Source: Elephas maximus indicus (taxonomy: Eukaryota > Chordata > Mammalia > Proboscidea > Elephantidae). From it: 64,000 bases of DNA. Shown here piece by piece: positions 27,101 to 39,004 of the stretch (the first letter of the stretch is position 1; each line of letters opens with the position of its first letter). The stretch is taken from NCBI RefSeq assembly GCF_024166365.1, contig NC_064831.1:54391768-54455767 (forward strand), read 5' to 3'. The notes under the pieces were generated by a model that was not told where the DNA came from, did no database searches, and worked only from the letters and a program-made list of their open reading frames with translations. The translations under genes and the position numbers were made by a program.

Positions 27101-27389
27101 ACACTTCTACCTCGATGTTATTTTTATGGTCCATCGAGAGCGGGTCTAGGTTGTAGAACTAAGTTAATGAGAAATCATACAGATTAGTCAGTGATAACAA
27201 CTAGCAATCATCTCCACAAGTGACTTTTATGCAATTTCACCTAAGCAGGAAACAGCACACAGACACTAAGTTAATGATAGAAGCAGCTCACTTTTGCTCT
27301 AAGTTTCCATTCTAAAGGAACGAAAGTTTCAGAAACAAGCCAGCATTCTACCAGCCAAGCTGGGAAGGCCAGAAAAAGGCAGTGAGTAC

Positions 27390-27500
27390 CTGCACTGAAC
27401 CCCCATGGCGGTCTGCAGCCAAGTGAGACGTCAGGTACGAGGCATTGGTCTGCCGGCTGTGCTGGACTTCCCACTCTCCTCGGCGCTCGGACGATGCAGT
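27390..27500 (-). CDS. CSNK1G1: CSNK1G1 cassette exon in the C-terminal tail (37 residues)
   Basis: A 111-bp open exon, phase 0 at both ends, encoding TASSERRGEWEVQHSRQ, then TNASYLTSHL and AADRHGGSVQ. Acceptor GAGCAG with a pyrimidine-rich stretch upstream, donor GTACTC. It can be included or skipped without changing the frame, joining ...PLRNQ to VVSSTN.... From memory, longer isoforms of gamma casein kinases carry a SHLAADRHGGSVQ insert here, while the common 422-residue human CSNK1G1 isoform lacks it. The insert is basic, Ser/Thr-rich and outside the kinase fold, so it would alter the tail rather than catalysis. That it is alternatively used is inferred. Confidence 0.88.
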
Positions 27501-30292
27501 CTGCTCAGGCATTAGGAAGCATGAGAGCAAGATACGGAAGGGAAGGTGAAGCAACAGCAAGCAACAACAAAATCAAATACATTAGTGTCCATGAGGTTTC
27601 GTTTTTGTTTTGGATTTTAAACTAAGAACTGCTGCAAAGCACTAAGAAAAAGTTAGCTTGGCTACATTCATTTCAGCCTGAGCAGCCAGCATGTGACAGT
27701 CTACAGAGCACAGCATCCTCACCCAGACGCAGAAAAACAATGATCACCAAAAAAGGAAAAAAACAAAAAACCGCAGGAAAGCTGGAATCACCTTTTAAGC
27801 TTCCTTATTAGTCAATTTCAGTGGCCACTAAGCAGATCAAATTCAGAATGCTAAGACTGCTGGACAGAGAAACAGTCAGGCTTAGAAATCATTTCATGGC
27901 ATAAAGATCTATCTGAATAAAGACAGTCGTAAATACTGAAAATTCCTAGTGTTAGGAATTGAGATAGCGTGCCTTGCCTTAAACAGAAAGCATATTGCTC
28001 TCAACAATACCATCTCCATGCAGCTTTCTACTGAGATAAAATAAGCAGGGGCAGCGACTAGAATATGCTTTCTTCCCTAACAGAATGAACAAAATATCTC
28101 TTCAGAAGCAGGTTCACATGCCAAGAATATGAAAAGATGGAAGAAAAAATAAAACTACAATGTTTTCCTGATTCATTTGGCTAACAGTCTCTTGTCTAGA
28201 ATTAGAAAAACTTTAATTGAGATGACTACTATTAATTATTTTCTTCTAGAAAGCAAAAGGTAGATCTTTCCCAGCAAAAGGAGGGCCTTCAATTCCAAGC
28301 TTCTCTGGGCTCTGCTTTTACCTTTGCTGTCCCTCAGGGTTCTCTTCACTCCTTGCCCTCGTGTTTAGATTTCACACTATTCTGGTCTTGCTCACATGTG
28401 ATTTTTTTCTGAAGAATCTGTGCCTCTTCCCCTGTGCCAGATGGCTGAGGTGGTGTTAATACCATGATGCTCAGCTGTAACAGCCCTAAGGCTCTACAAA
28501 AATGAGAAATGAGTAGCTGGAGAGGCAGCAATGAGGGATTAGTAAATCAAATTTTAATTGCTGCTGATATAAACAGCAGCAGGGGTTGGGATGCGACATT
28601 GCTGCTCTGCATGAAAGCCAGTAAGGATGCTGTAAATTGTAGAAATGCTCACAGGCACAAACGCTGTATTCTGTAAAAAAGAGGGTGAGGAAATAACAGT
28701 TTCAGGCTCTATATTCATCCTTCCCTTGTATATCTCATCAACAAGGGCTGTTTAAAGCTCACCCATAAGTCACTATAATATGAAGAGGCTTTTCCCATTA
28801 AAAAGAATCTTCTACAGCAACTACAATTTACTCATCTTCTTTATTAATGATTGTGAAGCCACACGGGTAACAGGCCTTCTAAAGAATCCTGCCAGGTTTT
28901 CCCTGATATTCAGGGAATGAACATAGTGCACAAGAAGGCAGCTGTATCAATTCCCTTGCTATGGAATCTTATAAAAGAGGGATTTGGTTTTATACTCCTA
29001 GTTGCATAAGCCATTTAGTGTTGTTCTGAGTCCTATGGTACATATTTGATGCAACTGCTTCTCTCGTGAATGTTGCCTGTTTTGCATTTGCTTTTAAGGC
29101 AGACGAAATTGACAATGGCAGGCCATGGACATAAAATGCTCACATGCTGTTAAACTGCAAGGTTAAAGAAGCTCCAGACAGCTGAAATAGACTTTTTTTT
29201 TTTTTTAAATACACGTCAGAACTCTGGTTTGATGCTACTGTCTGATTCATAGGGCAGTGTACTTGTTTATACTCAAACTAAATAATTTGTTGGAAGAATT
29301 AAGATTTCAGTTTAAATGAAAATAACAAGACATTTTTCAAAGGTCAAAAAGCTACACTCTATATCCATCCTCAAAGCAATGTGTTATTTACATTTTAAAG
29401 AGAGAAAAATAATGTGAACATTCCAGATTGCTTCATGAACGCTTATGCCATGACAAGAGAACATACCACACCATACCATGGGCCTCCAGTGCTGTCTCCA
29501 TCCACTGAAAGCAGCAAAACCAAGCGACAGAGGTGAATCTGAGGGCTGCTGGCTTATTACTTTGGGAACTACCTTTAATCAAAATGCAAACTCTAGGGCT
29601 ACTCTCTTCTGAAATTTGAGGGCTTGAACTAGTATCTACAGGCTGATGTAACAGATGAGGCTATTTGCGAGCTTTGGAAAGTGACTTAGTGTCTAGGAAC
29701 TAGAGACACCAAAGAATGTTGACACCTGCATTCTGCCAGTATGATTTCCCCTGAAAGGCATTCCGTGCGCAGGCATTATGATTAGGGATGATCAGATGCT
29801 GGTATTAAAAAAGGCCACAGATAACTAGTTATACCAACCAAACCAGTAGAGAACAGTGTGTAAACCCTTTATTCTTAAAGATCACTCATGCACACACATC
29901 CCTCTAAAAGGCAATCATGAATGTTCGAGGGTAGGAGAGTCATTTAGCAAAGCAATTGCTCTCATTACTTGAAAGGCAAAGGTCCACACGAAGTGTTTAA
30001 GTCCCCAAAGGCAGGAGCAGGAATCTCAAGTAGTGGTGACTCCTTGGGGGAATACTTTAAAATCTTCAGTTGTGATAGCATTACCTGCATGGATATGCTT
30101 GGTTTACTATGCAGCTGGTGTATGTGGAAAACAAGACAGTATCAATCCAGCATAGTACATCAAAAGCAAAGCCAAAAACAAAATACTTAGGAGAATATAT
30201 AGAAATTGGTGAAAACCATCACCTGTATTTATGGCAGAAGAAACAAATCTCTCCCAGAAATTATTTAGCAGCGATTGATTAATGGACAGACA

Positions 30293-30510
30293 TTCTGGAG
30301 TCCTGGTGACACAGTGGTTAAAGCGCTCAGCCGCTAACCAAAAGAACGGTGGTTTGAACCCACCAGCTGCTCCAAGGGAGAAAGATGTGGCTGCCTGCTT
30401 TCGTAAAGATTTACAGCCTGGTCTACAAATACACCCTATGGGGCAGTTCTACCCTGTCCTATAGGGTTGCTATGAATCAGAATTGAGTCTACGGCAATGG
30501 GTTTTTTGGT
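30293..30510 (+). repeat. AfroSINE, long class, with 14-bp target-site duplication
   Basis: Head GGAGTCCTGGTGACACAG region, B-box-like GTGGTTTGAACCCACC, the extra middle segment (AGAAAGATGTGGCTGCCTGC...), then CCCTATGGGGCAG and the tail. TTAATGGACAGACA occurs on both sides (30279-30292 and 30511-30524), a perfect duplication that fixes the element borders. Confidence 0.95.
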
Positions 30511-31610
30511 TTAATGGACAGACAGTGAGGAGATCTACACTGACACAAAGTAAGCAAAACACAGTCTGAAAATGTCTCAGATGCCACCCCGTCTGTGGCT
30601 TAAATATTACTTCGAGTTCTTATTGGAGACAAAGCTACTGTTCTGAAGCAAAATGAAAGCAAACATCTTTCTCTTGTCCTAACAACAAGAACAAAAAAAC
30701 CCACCAACTCCTATTCTTCGTATAAAGCTAATTATGAAAAATTAATTTTGATAACATTTAAAAAGCTTTATCTACTTCAGTTTATGGCTCCCAAAATACC
30801 TTAAAAGGCTGCCATCTATACAGAACATTTTGTCTTCTAATGCTGGTCCTTTAGGCCTCATTATTTGTCTTCAACTATAATTAGCAAGAATAGAAACTGA
30901 ATAGTACCAAAAAAGTCAGCAACAAATATATTAGATTCCATTCTGTCTTATTATACTTCCAAGATAAAGTTTTCTTTTTTGATGTGGTAAGGGTGAGATG
31001 GAGGAAGAAAGAATGGGGCAGGAAGAGCAGTGAAGGAATTATCTTAAGCTTTTTTTGTATATTAAGTTTTGGCAGATATGAAATGAAAAAAAGCTGGCAA
31101 AGTTATTAAAAGTGTATACTTAAAATAAAATTTAAAAACTCCTATGAAGGTCATGAAATAGAACCAATTTTCCTGTGCCAGACAAGGGTTATTCCATGCA
31201 ACTTGTCATGTGTGCAAACAGTGACTTCCTGTATTCTACAAATTTGGTCAACACGGGGACGCTTAAAAATCACGGACAAAAACCTAGAAGAGATTATTCC
31301 CAGGCTTAAGACTATACGGGCCCACAGAGATAGTAGCATCGATTCTGTGACGTTCTTAGAAAAATCACAGGGACCATCCTAGGGGTTCACAACCCTTTAC
31401 TCAAGTCCGGCCCTATGCTCACTCAACATGGTATAAGACACCTCCCTAGGGGACTGTGATTTTTCTAGGTAGGATTAACCCAGAATCACCAAGTCTTTTC
31501 TTACAAGGAAATGTCTCAGAGCGCAGAGCAGGTGCTGAAATCCAAAGAGGACTGCAGTGTACAATCATGCTAGTATTCCCAAGGTCTACTTCCGACTTCA
31601 AGTTTGCTCA

Positions 31611-31770
31611 TTAGAAACACCCGTTGCTGTCAGGTTGATTCTGACTCATACCAACCCTATAGGACAGAGTAGAATTGCCCCATAGAGTTTCCAAGGAACA
31701 GTGGCTGGAATCGAACTGCTGACCTTTTGATTAGCAGCCCATCTCTTAACCATAGCGCCACCAGGGCTCC
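31611..31770 (-). repeat. AfroSINE, short class, with target-site duplication
   Basis: A minus-oriented full copy. Flanks AAGTTTGCTCA (31600-31610) and AAGTCTGCTCA (31771-31781) differ at one base. Confidence 0.92.
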
Positions 31771-33214
31771 AAGTCTGCTCACAGGCAGAGGGAAACCAAT
31801 GTTCTGACTTTTCTGAAAAGCCAAGGATGCATGTGGGAAACAAGTAAAATTTATGCCTGAAGACAAATGTTCAGAATTAGATGGGTAAGTGAGTCAGGAC
31901 TATAGCACCCCGGTAAAATACTAAATTAGGTGTACATTTTGGCTAAAAAGGTCTTTAGATCATGTATATAGCTTTATCAATTTTTTTTTTTTTTAAAGAA
32001 AAAGATAGTAAAATTTCCATCTTATTCCAGGAATACTAGCCAACAGAACAAAATATTGACGAATGCACAGGTTTAAGAAAGCTTTTAATGTGGCATAGAG
32101 AATTAAAAGCAGAGGAGTACAGGTGAAGAAGCTAAGTTTATAATTGCTTGTTTCAAGATCTCCGTCAGAGTTAAGGTCCCAGAAATGAGGGAGAGCCCTA
32201 CCCTGCGCTGAGCTCTATGCTGGAGGGTGGCCAGGGCAGGTGTACAATCTCTGTTATGCCTGAGTTCCTGCTAGACAGCAGACAGCATGTTAGGAAATTA
32301 CACGCAGGACAGGAGGAGGCAAGTTATCTCTGAGCAAATTGCCCCTTAAACAAGCAAATCCTGAACCTTCTGAGAACTAAGAGGTACTCTGTAAAAGGAA
32401 GAGGAATGGAGTATTAATCAGTTTTTGGTTTTCTAAGGCTACTGAAACTTTTTTTTTTTTTAATTAAGATATTCATTTCATGATTATCTCTGGCAATCTT
32501 GGCTATTGAGCAATCTGGCCTAGTCTCCCCTCCGGAAGAACTATAGTCATAAGAAGATTTATTTAGCAAGCATGAGAGTACTAAACCACACATACTGCTC
32601 TAAGGCTATATACTCCTTACAACTGTTTCCCTGGAGTCTAGATACATACAAACAACGAACAAATAAAGAAATCCAGAACTATTTTTACTGGGGCCAGATC
32701 TACTTCAGAACTCATGATGATGACTCCTAAGTTTTATTGTTTACTGTGTGTCTACAAGGTGCTAAGTTGGCTTAAATATGGTTTTTCTGGAAGGATAAGA
32801 GATCGGCTTCACTGATTTTTGATTCGTTTTTTCCTCCTCAGTTGAATTGGAGAATTTGCAAGGAACAGTCCATCAAGTAGAAAATTACAAAGAATAAACT
32901 CTTTCCGTTAAACATGCTGTGCATACAAAAACTCAAAAAGAATGAGTAATATTTTGGGATTCAATATGACCATGGACAGGATTCTATGTCTGGTAGCGTT
33001 TAAGAACTCTTGATAGCCATCGTGACTCTTTCTAACCTCAAAACAGGATCTGTTCTTCCTAACCGTACACGCCAAGTAGCCCTCTTTCATATATCATAGA
33101 AAACCTACCAAATAGGGTCAATGGCAGAAAAAGGAAACAACCCGTATATAATCTGCCAAACCATGGTGGTGCATGTCTAGGTAGCATTTCCCCAAGTAAG
33201 GACTACCACAAGCT

Positions 33215-33410
33215 TAGACTTGAAAGTTCCCAAAGTGCAGGAAGGGCGCTCTGGGTGGACATCTTCGTCAGTTACGGTTAAACTTGCAAGTTCCAAAAGA
33301 GCAGGAAGGGAGCGCTGTGTGGACATCCTTGGCAGTTACGGTTAGGGTTAGGGTTAGACTTGAAAGTTCCGAAAGAGCAGGAAGGGAGCTCTGCGTGGAC
33401 GTCCTCAGGA
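33215..33410 (+). repeat. 64-bp tandem repeat, three copies, with TTAGGG units
   Basis: Units start TAGACTTGAAAGTTCC (33215), TAAACTTGCAAGTTCC (33279) and TAGACTTGAAAGTTCC (33355). The first two are each 64 bp and end AGTTACGGT. Between units 2 and 3 lies a 12-bp insert, so the stretch 33342-33357 reads as two perfect TTAGGG plus TTAG. The third copy is cut off near CCTCAGG at about 33410. Shared inner words are GCAGGAAGGG and TGGACATC/TGGACGTC. I know no family for it. Confidence 0.9.
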
Positions 33411-34435
33411 ATGCCATTCTGTAACTAGTGTGCTGCATGAGCAACCTGAATAACCCCCCACGGTATGTTACTCTGAGCTCTAATATGAGGTTTGCGGGTA
33501 CCAGCAGGACTTCCTTCCTGACTGAATTCTAACAGAAAACACTAGAGAAGTTCTGCCAGGTAGAAATTGGAGGAACTGTTAAAATTTTCATCCCCTTCCT
33601 GATGGACAGGTAATGCTGACTTCTTTAGAAAGGAATCAGAGCCAGGGCAAGATTTACCATCTCTGTAACTGAGAAAGGACAAAAAGTGAGGGTAAGATGA
33701 TGGAAAAGATCAACCCAATCAGGATCTTTCTCAATGGATCTAGCTTTTAGGATTATTTATTCCATCCAAGCTCGTGATTTAATTTTACAGTTCTCTAGCT
33801 GGGTAAAACTATGTTTGAAAATATTACTCTTAAGCATCTGCTGTTAAAACAGTTTTAAAAGGCAGATCCAAAACAGGTGAGTTTGAATGCAGTTGTTTGG
33901 GAACATATTTGGAATTTATTATTGCATCTAGGAACCAAACAATACCCACTTCAATACACCTGCAATCTAGATCAGCAAAGCACAACTTCCCCTAAATATA
34001 CAGCAAATAGATACTCATCAGAATTTTCTCTGCAGCAAGAGCCCACTGTTTTTGTTTTTTTTTTTAATACTCCTCCCCTTGATGAGACAACCCAGCCCTA
34101 CTCTGGCCACTAAACAGAGGCTCTTTGTGAGAATAGAAAACAAGCAGGAAGTTTAAAATTTATTTTTCATGAAAAGTTAAATAAAAATCTATATTTAAAA
34201 TATAGGGGAATTCACTAACTAGATAGTAGAGAAGTATCATCTTAGTGAAGGGGAGGTCAGCACACAATATAGGAGAAGTCATCACAACTGGACTAAAGCA
34301 AAAGCTAAGAAGTTTCCTAAACACAATCAATCACTTTGAAGGACAGACTAGCTGGGGCTGGAGTCTGGGGACCATGGTTTTATGGGACATCTAAGTCAAC
34401 TGGCATTACAAAGTTTAAAAAAATAAAACATCTGA

Positions 34436-34620
34436 TTTCATCTACACCTTCATTTGACAGATTCATTCATCACTCATTTGTTCATTGAAACAAACACACT
34501 TATTTACTGAGCACCTGCTATGTGCCAGACATTATTTTAGGTGTTAGGGATACAAGAGTGAACAAACCAGAGAAAACTCTCAGCCTCTACAAGGCTTACA
34601 TCTGAGAAAGGCAAGGCCCC
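34436..34620 (-). repeat. L2 LINE 3' end
   Basis: Reads in plus orientation TTTACTGAGCACCTGCTATG, TGCCAGACATTATTTTAGG and GGGATACAAGAGTGAACAAA, the reverse complement of the L2 3' terminus. Confidence 0.75.
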
Positions 34621-34924
34621 CAAGAGGCTAAATGTCCTATGATCAAAGTCTTGTGACACGCTGAAACCAAGCTCTGAACACCTCTTCCTTCTCCTCCTAC
34701 TGTTAAGTGTTTGACTAAACAGTTTGCTAGTCCCCATGCTCATTCCCCCACCACACAGCTGATGGGCAGACAGGTAATACCATCAATGTCATTGCCATGC
34801 CCTGATGCCCAAATAACTCTCTAGTTTTGAGAGTCATCTTCTGCCTGTTAAACATCTTTAGCTAGAACTCACTGTTGGTATTTCAAACTCAAGCCGGCTA
34901 AGTCAAACTCCAAATAAGTCACTC

Positions 34925-35720
34925 ATAACCCCAACCCTCCCACCTCTAGTAACAGTATCAACTGCCTCCTACTTATCCAGGCTGAAAATCTAACCAACAG
35001 CTTGGAATCACCCTTCTCCTTCAACCTGACATACCTGTGGGCTGCCAATTCAGGTATATTATATCCCTATGTCATTTTTCAATTCTATTTCCTTTTCATC
35101 TCCACTACTACAAGGTCCATTTAGGCCCCTTTACCTCTTAAAGGAACACACTGTCTTCTTATTGGCCTTAATGTTGGCTGCCAGGCTACTACTACCTTCT
35201 GGGCCAAAAAATTTCTAAAGCAAAGTTTTCATCATATCACTCTGCTGTTCAAAACCCTTTAGTCTCTATTCCCTACTGAAATTAAGCACCAACTCTCCAG
35301 CCTAGCATTCCAGCAGATCCATTAAATGACTCTAATCTATTTTCCTAGCCTTATGCCCTAGGATACCTTTATTCACACCATATATTCTAGCAAAATGGGA
35401 CTGGATACAACATGTGCTGTTGTGTACACATGCATCCTTCCTGCTTGGAATGTCTCCTCCATTCCACCTCATTCTTTCAAGGAAATGCAGCCTCTTCCAT
35501 GAAACTCTTTGTCATGCTCAGACTAGATGAAATTTCTCCTTTCAATCCCTGATGATAGTAATTTGTGACTTAGGCTGCTTACCTGTTCTGCTTGTATGAC
35601 AGCTGCCTGGCTATCTGGCTTATCTGTTTGTCAGTTCTTGGAGGACAAGGACTCTCTTACTTATCTTGGTACCCCCAAGACATACTTTCACATAGTACGT
35701 CCTCAGCTCAGATTTACTGA
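34925..35720 (+). repeat. L2 LINE 3' region, long diverged copy
   Basis: Collinear with the L2 3' region over about 800 bp: a CATATCACTCTGCTGTTCAA block (L2: CATGTCACTCCTCTGCTCAA), TTCCTGCTTGGAATGTCTCC, TTCCATGAAACTCTTTGTCA, and the final CTTGGAGGACAAGGACTCTC and TACCCCCAAGACATACTTTC parts. No coding frame survives. Confidence 0.8.
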
Positions 35721-36479
35721 GGCAAAGTTGCTGAGAAAAGGTCAGCTGTTCTTAAAAGTAAAGTCAATCTCTTTTAATTTCAAGGCAGGAAGGAGAGATT
35801 TTATTTTCTTCTTTTGCTGACTTCAACACTTGAAAAGAATTAGTCTAAAGAAATCACACTACTCTCAATTCCTAGAGTCATAAAGGGATATATTTGGCTG
35901 CAACTGTTCTTTAAGAAAACCCGGAAGATGGGACAAAAGCAATGAGACCACAGACTAAGACATTGCATAAAGACTGAACGGACACTACAAATCCATTTAA
36001 CCAGTGCAGAAAGAATTCTACCCAGCAAGGACTCAGGATCCTGCAAGAAAGAGATGTAAAATTTGTGTTAATGTATAGAATTCCAATCCTTTAGTAGCCA
36101 TGGGATACTAAAAACCCTAAAAAAAAAAAAATCAAAGAGAGACTTTCCAGATTCAACTTCTCAAAAAGAAGCTTATTGCCCTGCAGATGAGATTTTCCCA
36201 AATGATTACACACACTCATCTAATGACCTTGCATTTAAAAATTCACTACAGCTCATTTCACTTACCCTAGATGTGAGGTGTGAACTCATTTTCCCCCTGG
36301 CAACCCAGGTTTTCCACCACCAACTACTTTTCCTCGTACTTTTAAAACCCATTCAAAACAACAGCATAATTATGAATTTAGTGAAGACAAGGGAAATAAA
36401 TTACTGATTTTTTTCCTGAAAGAAAAACATACTTTAGTTCTAAGTCTAAAAACGTGAGTGAGCATATGTTGATCGTGAC

Positions 36480-37050
36480 TTCATTACTTAAATTATCTAC
36501 TTTTTCTTTCCATACCTTTTTTATGTAAAGAAAATTTCTATTATAAAGTAATAAAACCTCATTTTAGAATATTTTGGGGAAAATTACCCACAATTCCACC
36601 ACTTCCAATATCACCCGTTAATATTTTAGCATTGTATCCTTTTGGTATTTTCTCATTTCACCATCCCCTAAGGGGAAGTCATGGGCATTTATAACTTTGT
36701 ATCCTGATTTCTTTACATAGCATAAACATTTTCGGGCTGCTACAAGTCTCCCTAAACATTATTTTAAATGGTTACACAATATTCCACTGAATCAATGTAT
36801 TATAATTTAATTTATTTATTATAACCCAGCTTATTCAGTAAAGGATTTGAGGTGGATACACAACTATTCCCATAACTGGATAGGTGGGTCATTTCTAAAC
36901 TTTTGCTATGTATGACATTGCAACAGTTTTTATACACATAGCTTAATCTGCACTTTGTGCTGTTTTATTATGATTGATTTCAAGAAGTAAGATTATTCAT
37001 CAGAGAGGACAGCCACACTGTCAAATTATTTTCTAGAGGATTTGGACCCA
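36480..37050 (+). repeat. Ancient AT-rich LINE-like repeat
   Basis: Phrases such as GGTTACACAATATTCCACTG, GGATTTGAGGTGGATACACA and CAAGAAGTAAGATTATTCAT resemble an old, widespread eutherian L1-type repeat of the same kind as the 23030-24460 blocks. Family not assigned. Confidence 0.5.
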
Positions 37051-37751
37051 TTTGCAAAGTCAAAAGCAGTGGATGAACATGTCATTTTACCTGTGCCCTC
37101 ACTCACCTGCACTGGGGATTAGCCTTTAAAAAGGGGGGTGCAGGTGGGAGAACAATTGCAGAACAATTATCAACAGTCAGATTAGAAGGCTTAGCCAACT
37201 ACTTTGATTAAAGCATGTAACTATGGGCCCAATTAGCATCAATAGTTTGCTAAGCCCCATCTTTTTGCCTACCTATTCTCTCTTTTATCTACTCCTCAAT
37301 AAACGGCTTTCCTTTACACATCTGTTTTCTTATCCACCAAGCCACATATTCCGCCAAGAGACCAAAAGTTTGTACTTATTGGCAAATCTATCAATATTAG
37401 CATATGTACTGTGTATGTGTGGAGATGTGTGTGTACACGTGTATCCGTATGTACATACACTTCTATATAGTACTCTCAGCCTACGTACATCTCCATCTGT
37501 CAGGTGAAATGTGTTTTTATATTTTATTGCAAAAATGTCTGCTGATATAAACGAGAAGGGTCAGGGGTCAGGCAGAACAAGCTAATTTTTAAACCTGTTT
37601 ATTATTCTTTGCTTATTTATCTAATGGGGTCCCAGTTTTTCTCTTAGCAATACACGTGATTTAAAGATAAAAACCCTTTATCATATTTACTTCCACATAG
37701 ATTAGCTCTTTTTTTAATGTTGTCAATTTTTTTTTTTTTTTGGATTTCGTC

Positions 37752-38251
37752 TGTCATGGATTGAATTATGTCCCCCCAAAAATGTGTGTATCAATTTGGC
37801 TGGGCCATGATTCCTGGTATCGTATCGTTTTCCTGAATGTTGTAAATCCTGCCTCTATGATGTTAACAAGGGAGGATGGGCGGCAGTTGTGTTAGTGAGG
37901 CAGGACTCTATCTACAAGACTGAATTGTGTCTTGAGGTAATTTCTTGATATATAAAAGAAAGAAGCGATCAGAGAGACAGGGAGACCTCATGCCACCAAG
38001 AAAGAAGCACTGGAAGCAGAGCACATCCTTTAGACCCAGGGTTCCCACACAGAGAAGCTCCTAGTCTAGGGGAAGACTGACTGACAAGAAAGACCTTTCT
38101 CCAGAGCCGACAGAGAGAGAAAGACTTCTCCTGGAGCTGATACCCTGAATTTGGACTTTTAGCCTACTTTCCTGTGAGAAAATAAACTTCTCTTTGTTAA
38201 AGCCATCCACCTGTGGTATTTCTGTTACAGTAGCACTAGATAACTAAGACA
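37752..38251 (+). mobile_element. Solitary MaLR-like LTR
   Basis: A 500-bp element starting TGTCATGGATTGAATTATGT and ending GCACTAGATAACTAAGACA, the same family as 12676-13190. It has AATAAA in GAAAATAAACTTCTC, followed by GTGGTATTTCTGTTACAG. It has TG...CA ends. The flanking pentamers TCGTC and GCATC match at only three of five bases, so the duplication is decayed. Confidence 0.8.
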
Positions 38252-38896
38252 GCATCCTCTTGTCTGTAGGCTGAGAGATGTCCCTCATCCAGACCGCCAG
38301 TTTCCCAAACAATGAGCACTGAAGGAAGACATGGCCTTCTCTGGAGTGGTCCAAAGCAGAGCTAGTTCTTCACTGCAGGTCTGCCTGTGATCTTGGCCAG
38401 CTCTAGAATTAACCTGGGCACAGGGACAAGGGGTGGGGCTGGAGGTTTCAGTTCATGCCCAGGTCAGCTGGAAGTCCAGATTACCCACCCTATTTAACCA
38501 GTAAGGACCAATGAGAATTGGTGAGAGCTCCAGGTTGGACTGTAAATGAGACCTAAAGTGGGCTACCTGCTGTTCCTATACATCCAGCAGCTCCCAGGGC
38601 CTGTGGCAGACTGCCTCAGGTCCTAACTCAAGAGATAGTCCCCACATCAGACAACCAACTCTGACAGGACCAGATTTTCTTGAGCGGATGCTTCATATAA
38701 GGCACCTGGCTACATCTCAGTGCTATTATGCATGTCCTAAGGGATGTTAGAATGTTAGATCACACCAGTCAGAAATGGTAAGCTTTTTGTCTTTCATTTC
38801 AGTACATACACTTAAGCAGAAAAGCTGGAGAATCTGGGTTTTAATAATAGCCATAAAGGGGAGGAGTGTCTGAAAGAACTGAGGACCAGCACATAC

Positions 38897-39004
38897 CTGA
38901 TTTCGCAGAGGCTGCTGTTGTGATGGCCGATCCCTGTGTGTGTGGCTTTCTCGAGTTATTGCAGATGCACCAGAATCTACATGAACTGACCCTACCGGGG
39001 TAGG
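38897..39004 (-). CDS. CSNK1G1: CSNK1G1 exon: start of the C-terminal tail ([10 protein letters not shown])
   Basis: A 108-bp, phase 0-0 exon encoding 36 residues, [16 protein letters not shown] through QQQPLRNQ. Acceptor TTCCCAG, donor GTATGT. It follows directly on the ...DWVGRPI end of the kinase domain. The stretch is His/Gln/Ser-rich and likely unstructured. Being a whole number of codons, it can join either to the 37-residue cassette exon or straight to VVSSTN. Identical to human from memory. Confidence 0.96.

Larger units (their letters stand above)
17974..27389 (-). other. CSNK1G1: CSNK1G1 intron between the cassette exon and the tail exon
   Basis: A 9.4-kb intron. Contents: MIR pieces (18216-18368, 19165-19436, 21140-21270), four AfroSINEs between 21659 and 22835, an old AT-rich repeat (about 23030-24460) interrupted by an AfroSINE and two hAT-like pieces, and a TTG-run-bearing AT-rich stretch (24480-25900) that looks like another ancient element. 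The stretches 19440-21130 and 25900-27389 show nothing I can name. Confidence 0.8.
27501..38896 (-). other. CSNK1G1: CSNK1G1 intron upstream of the cassette exon
   Basis: An 11.4-kb intron. Recognised: AfroSINEs at 30293-30510 (long class) and 31611-31770, T-runs near 31980 and 32450, a 64-bp tandem repeat with TTAGGG units (33215-33410), L2 pieces (34436-34620 minus, 34925-35720 plus), an old AT-rich LINE-like stretch (about 36480-37050) and a MaLR-like LTR (37752-38251). The blocks 27600-30290 and 38260-38890 show nothing I can name. Confidence 0.8.

Noticed and set aside
33342..33357. TTAGGG units as a telomere or chromosome end
   Set aside because: Only two full units and a partial one, inside an intron with gene sequence on both sides; it is an interstitial site at most.
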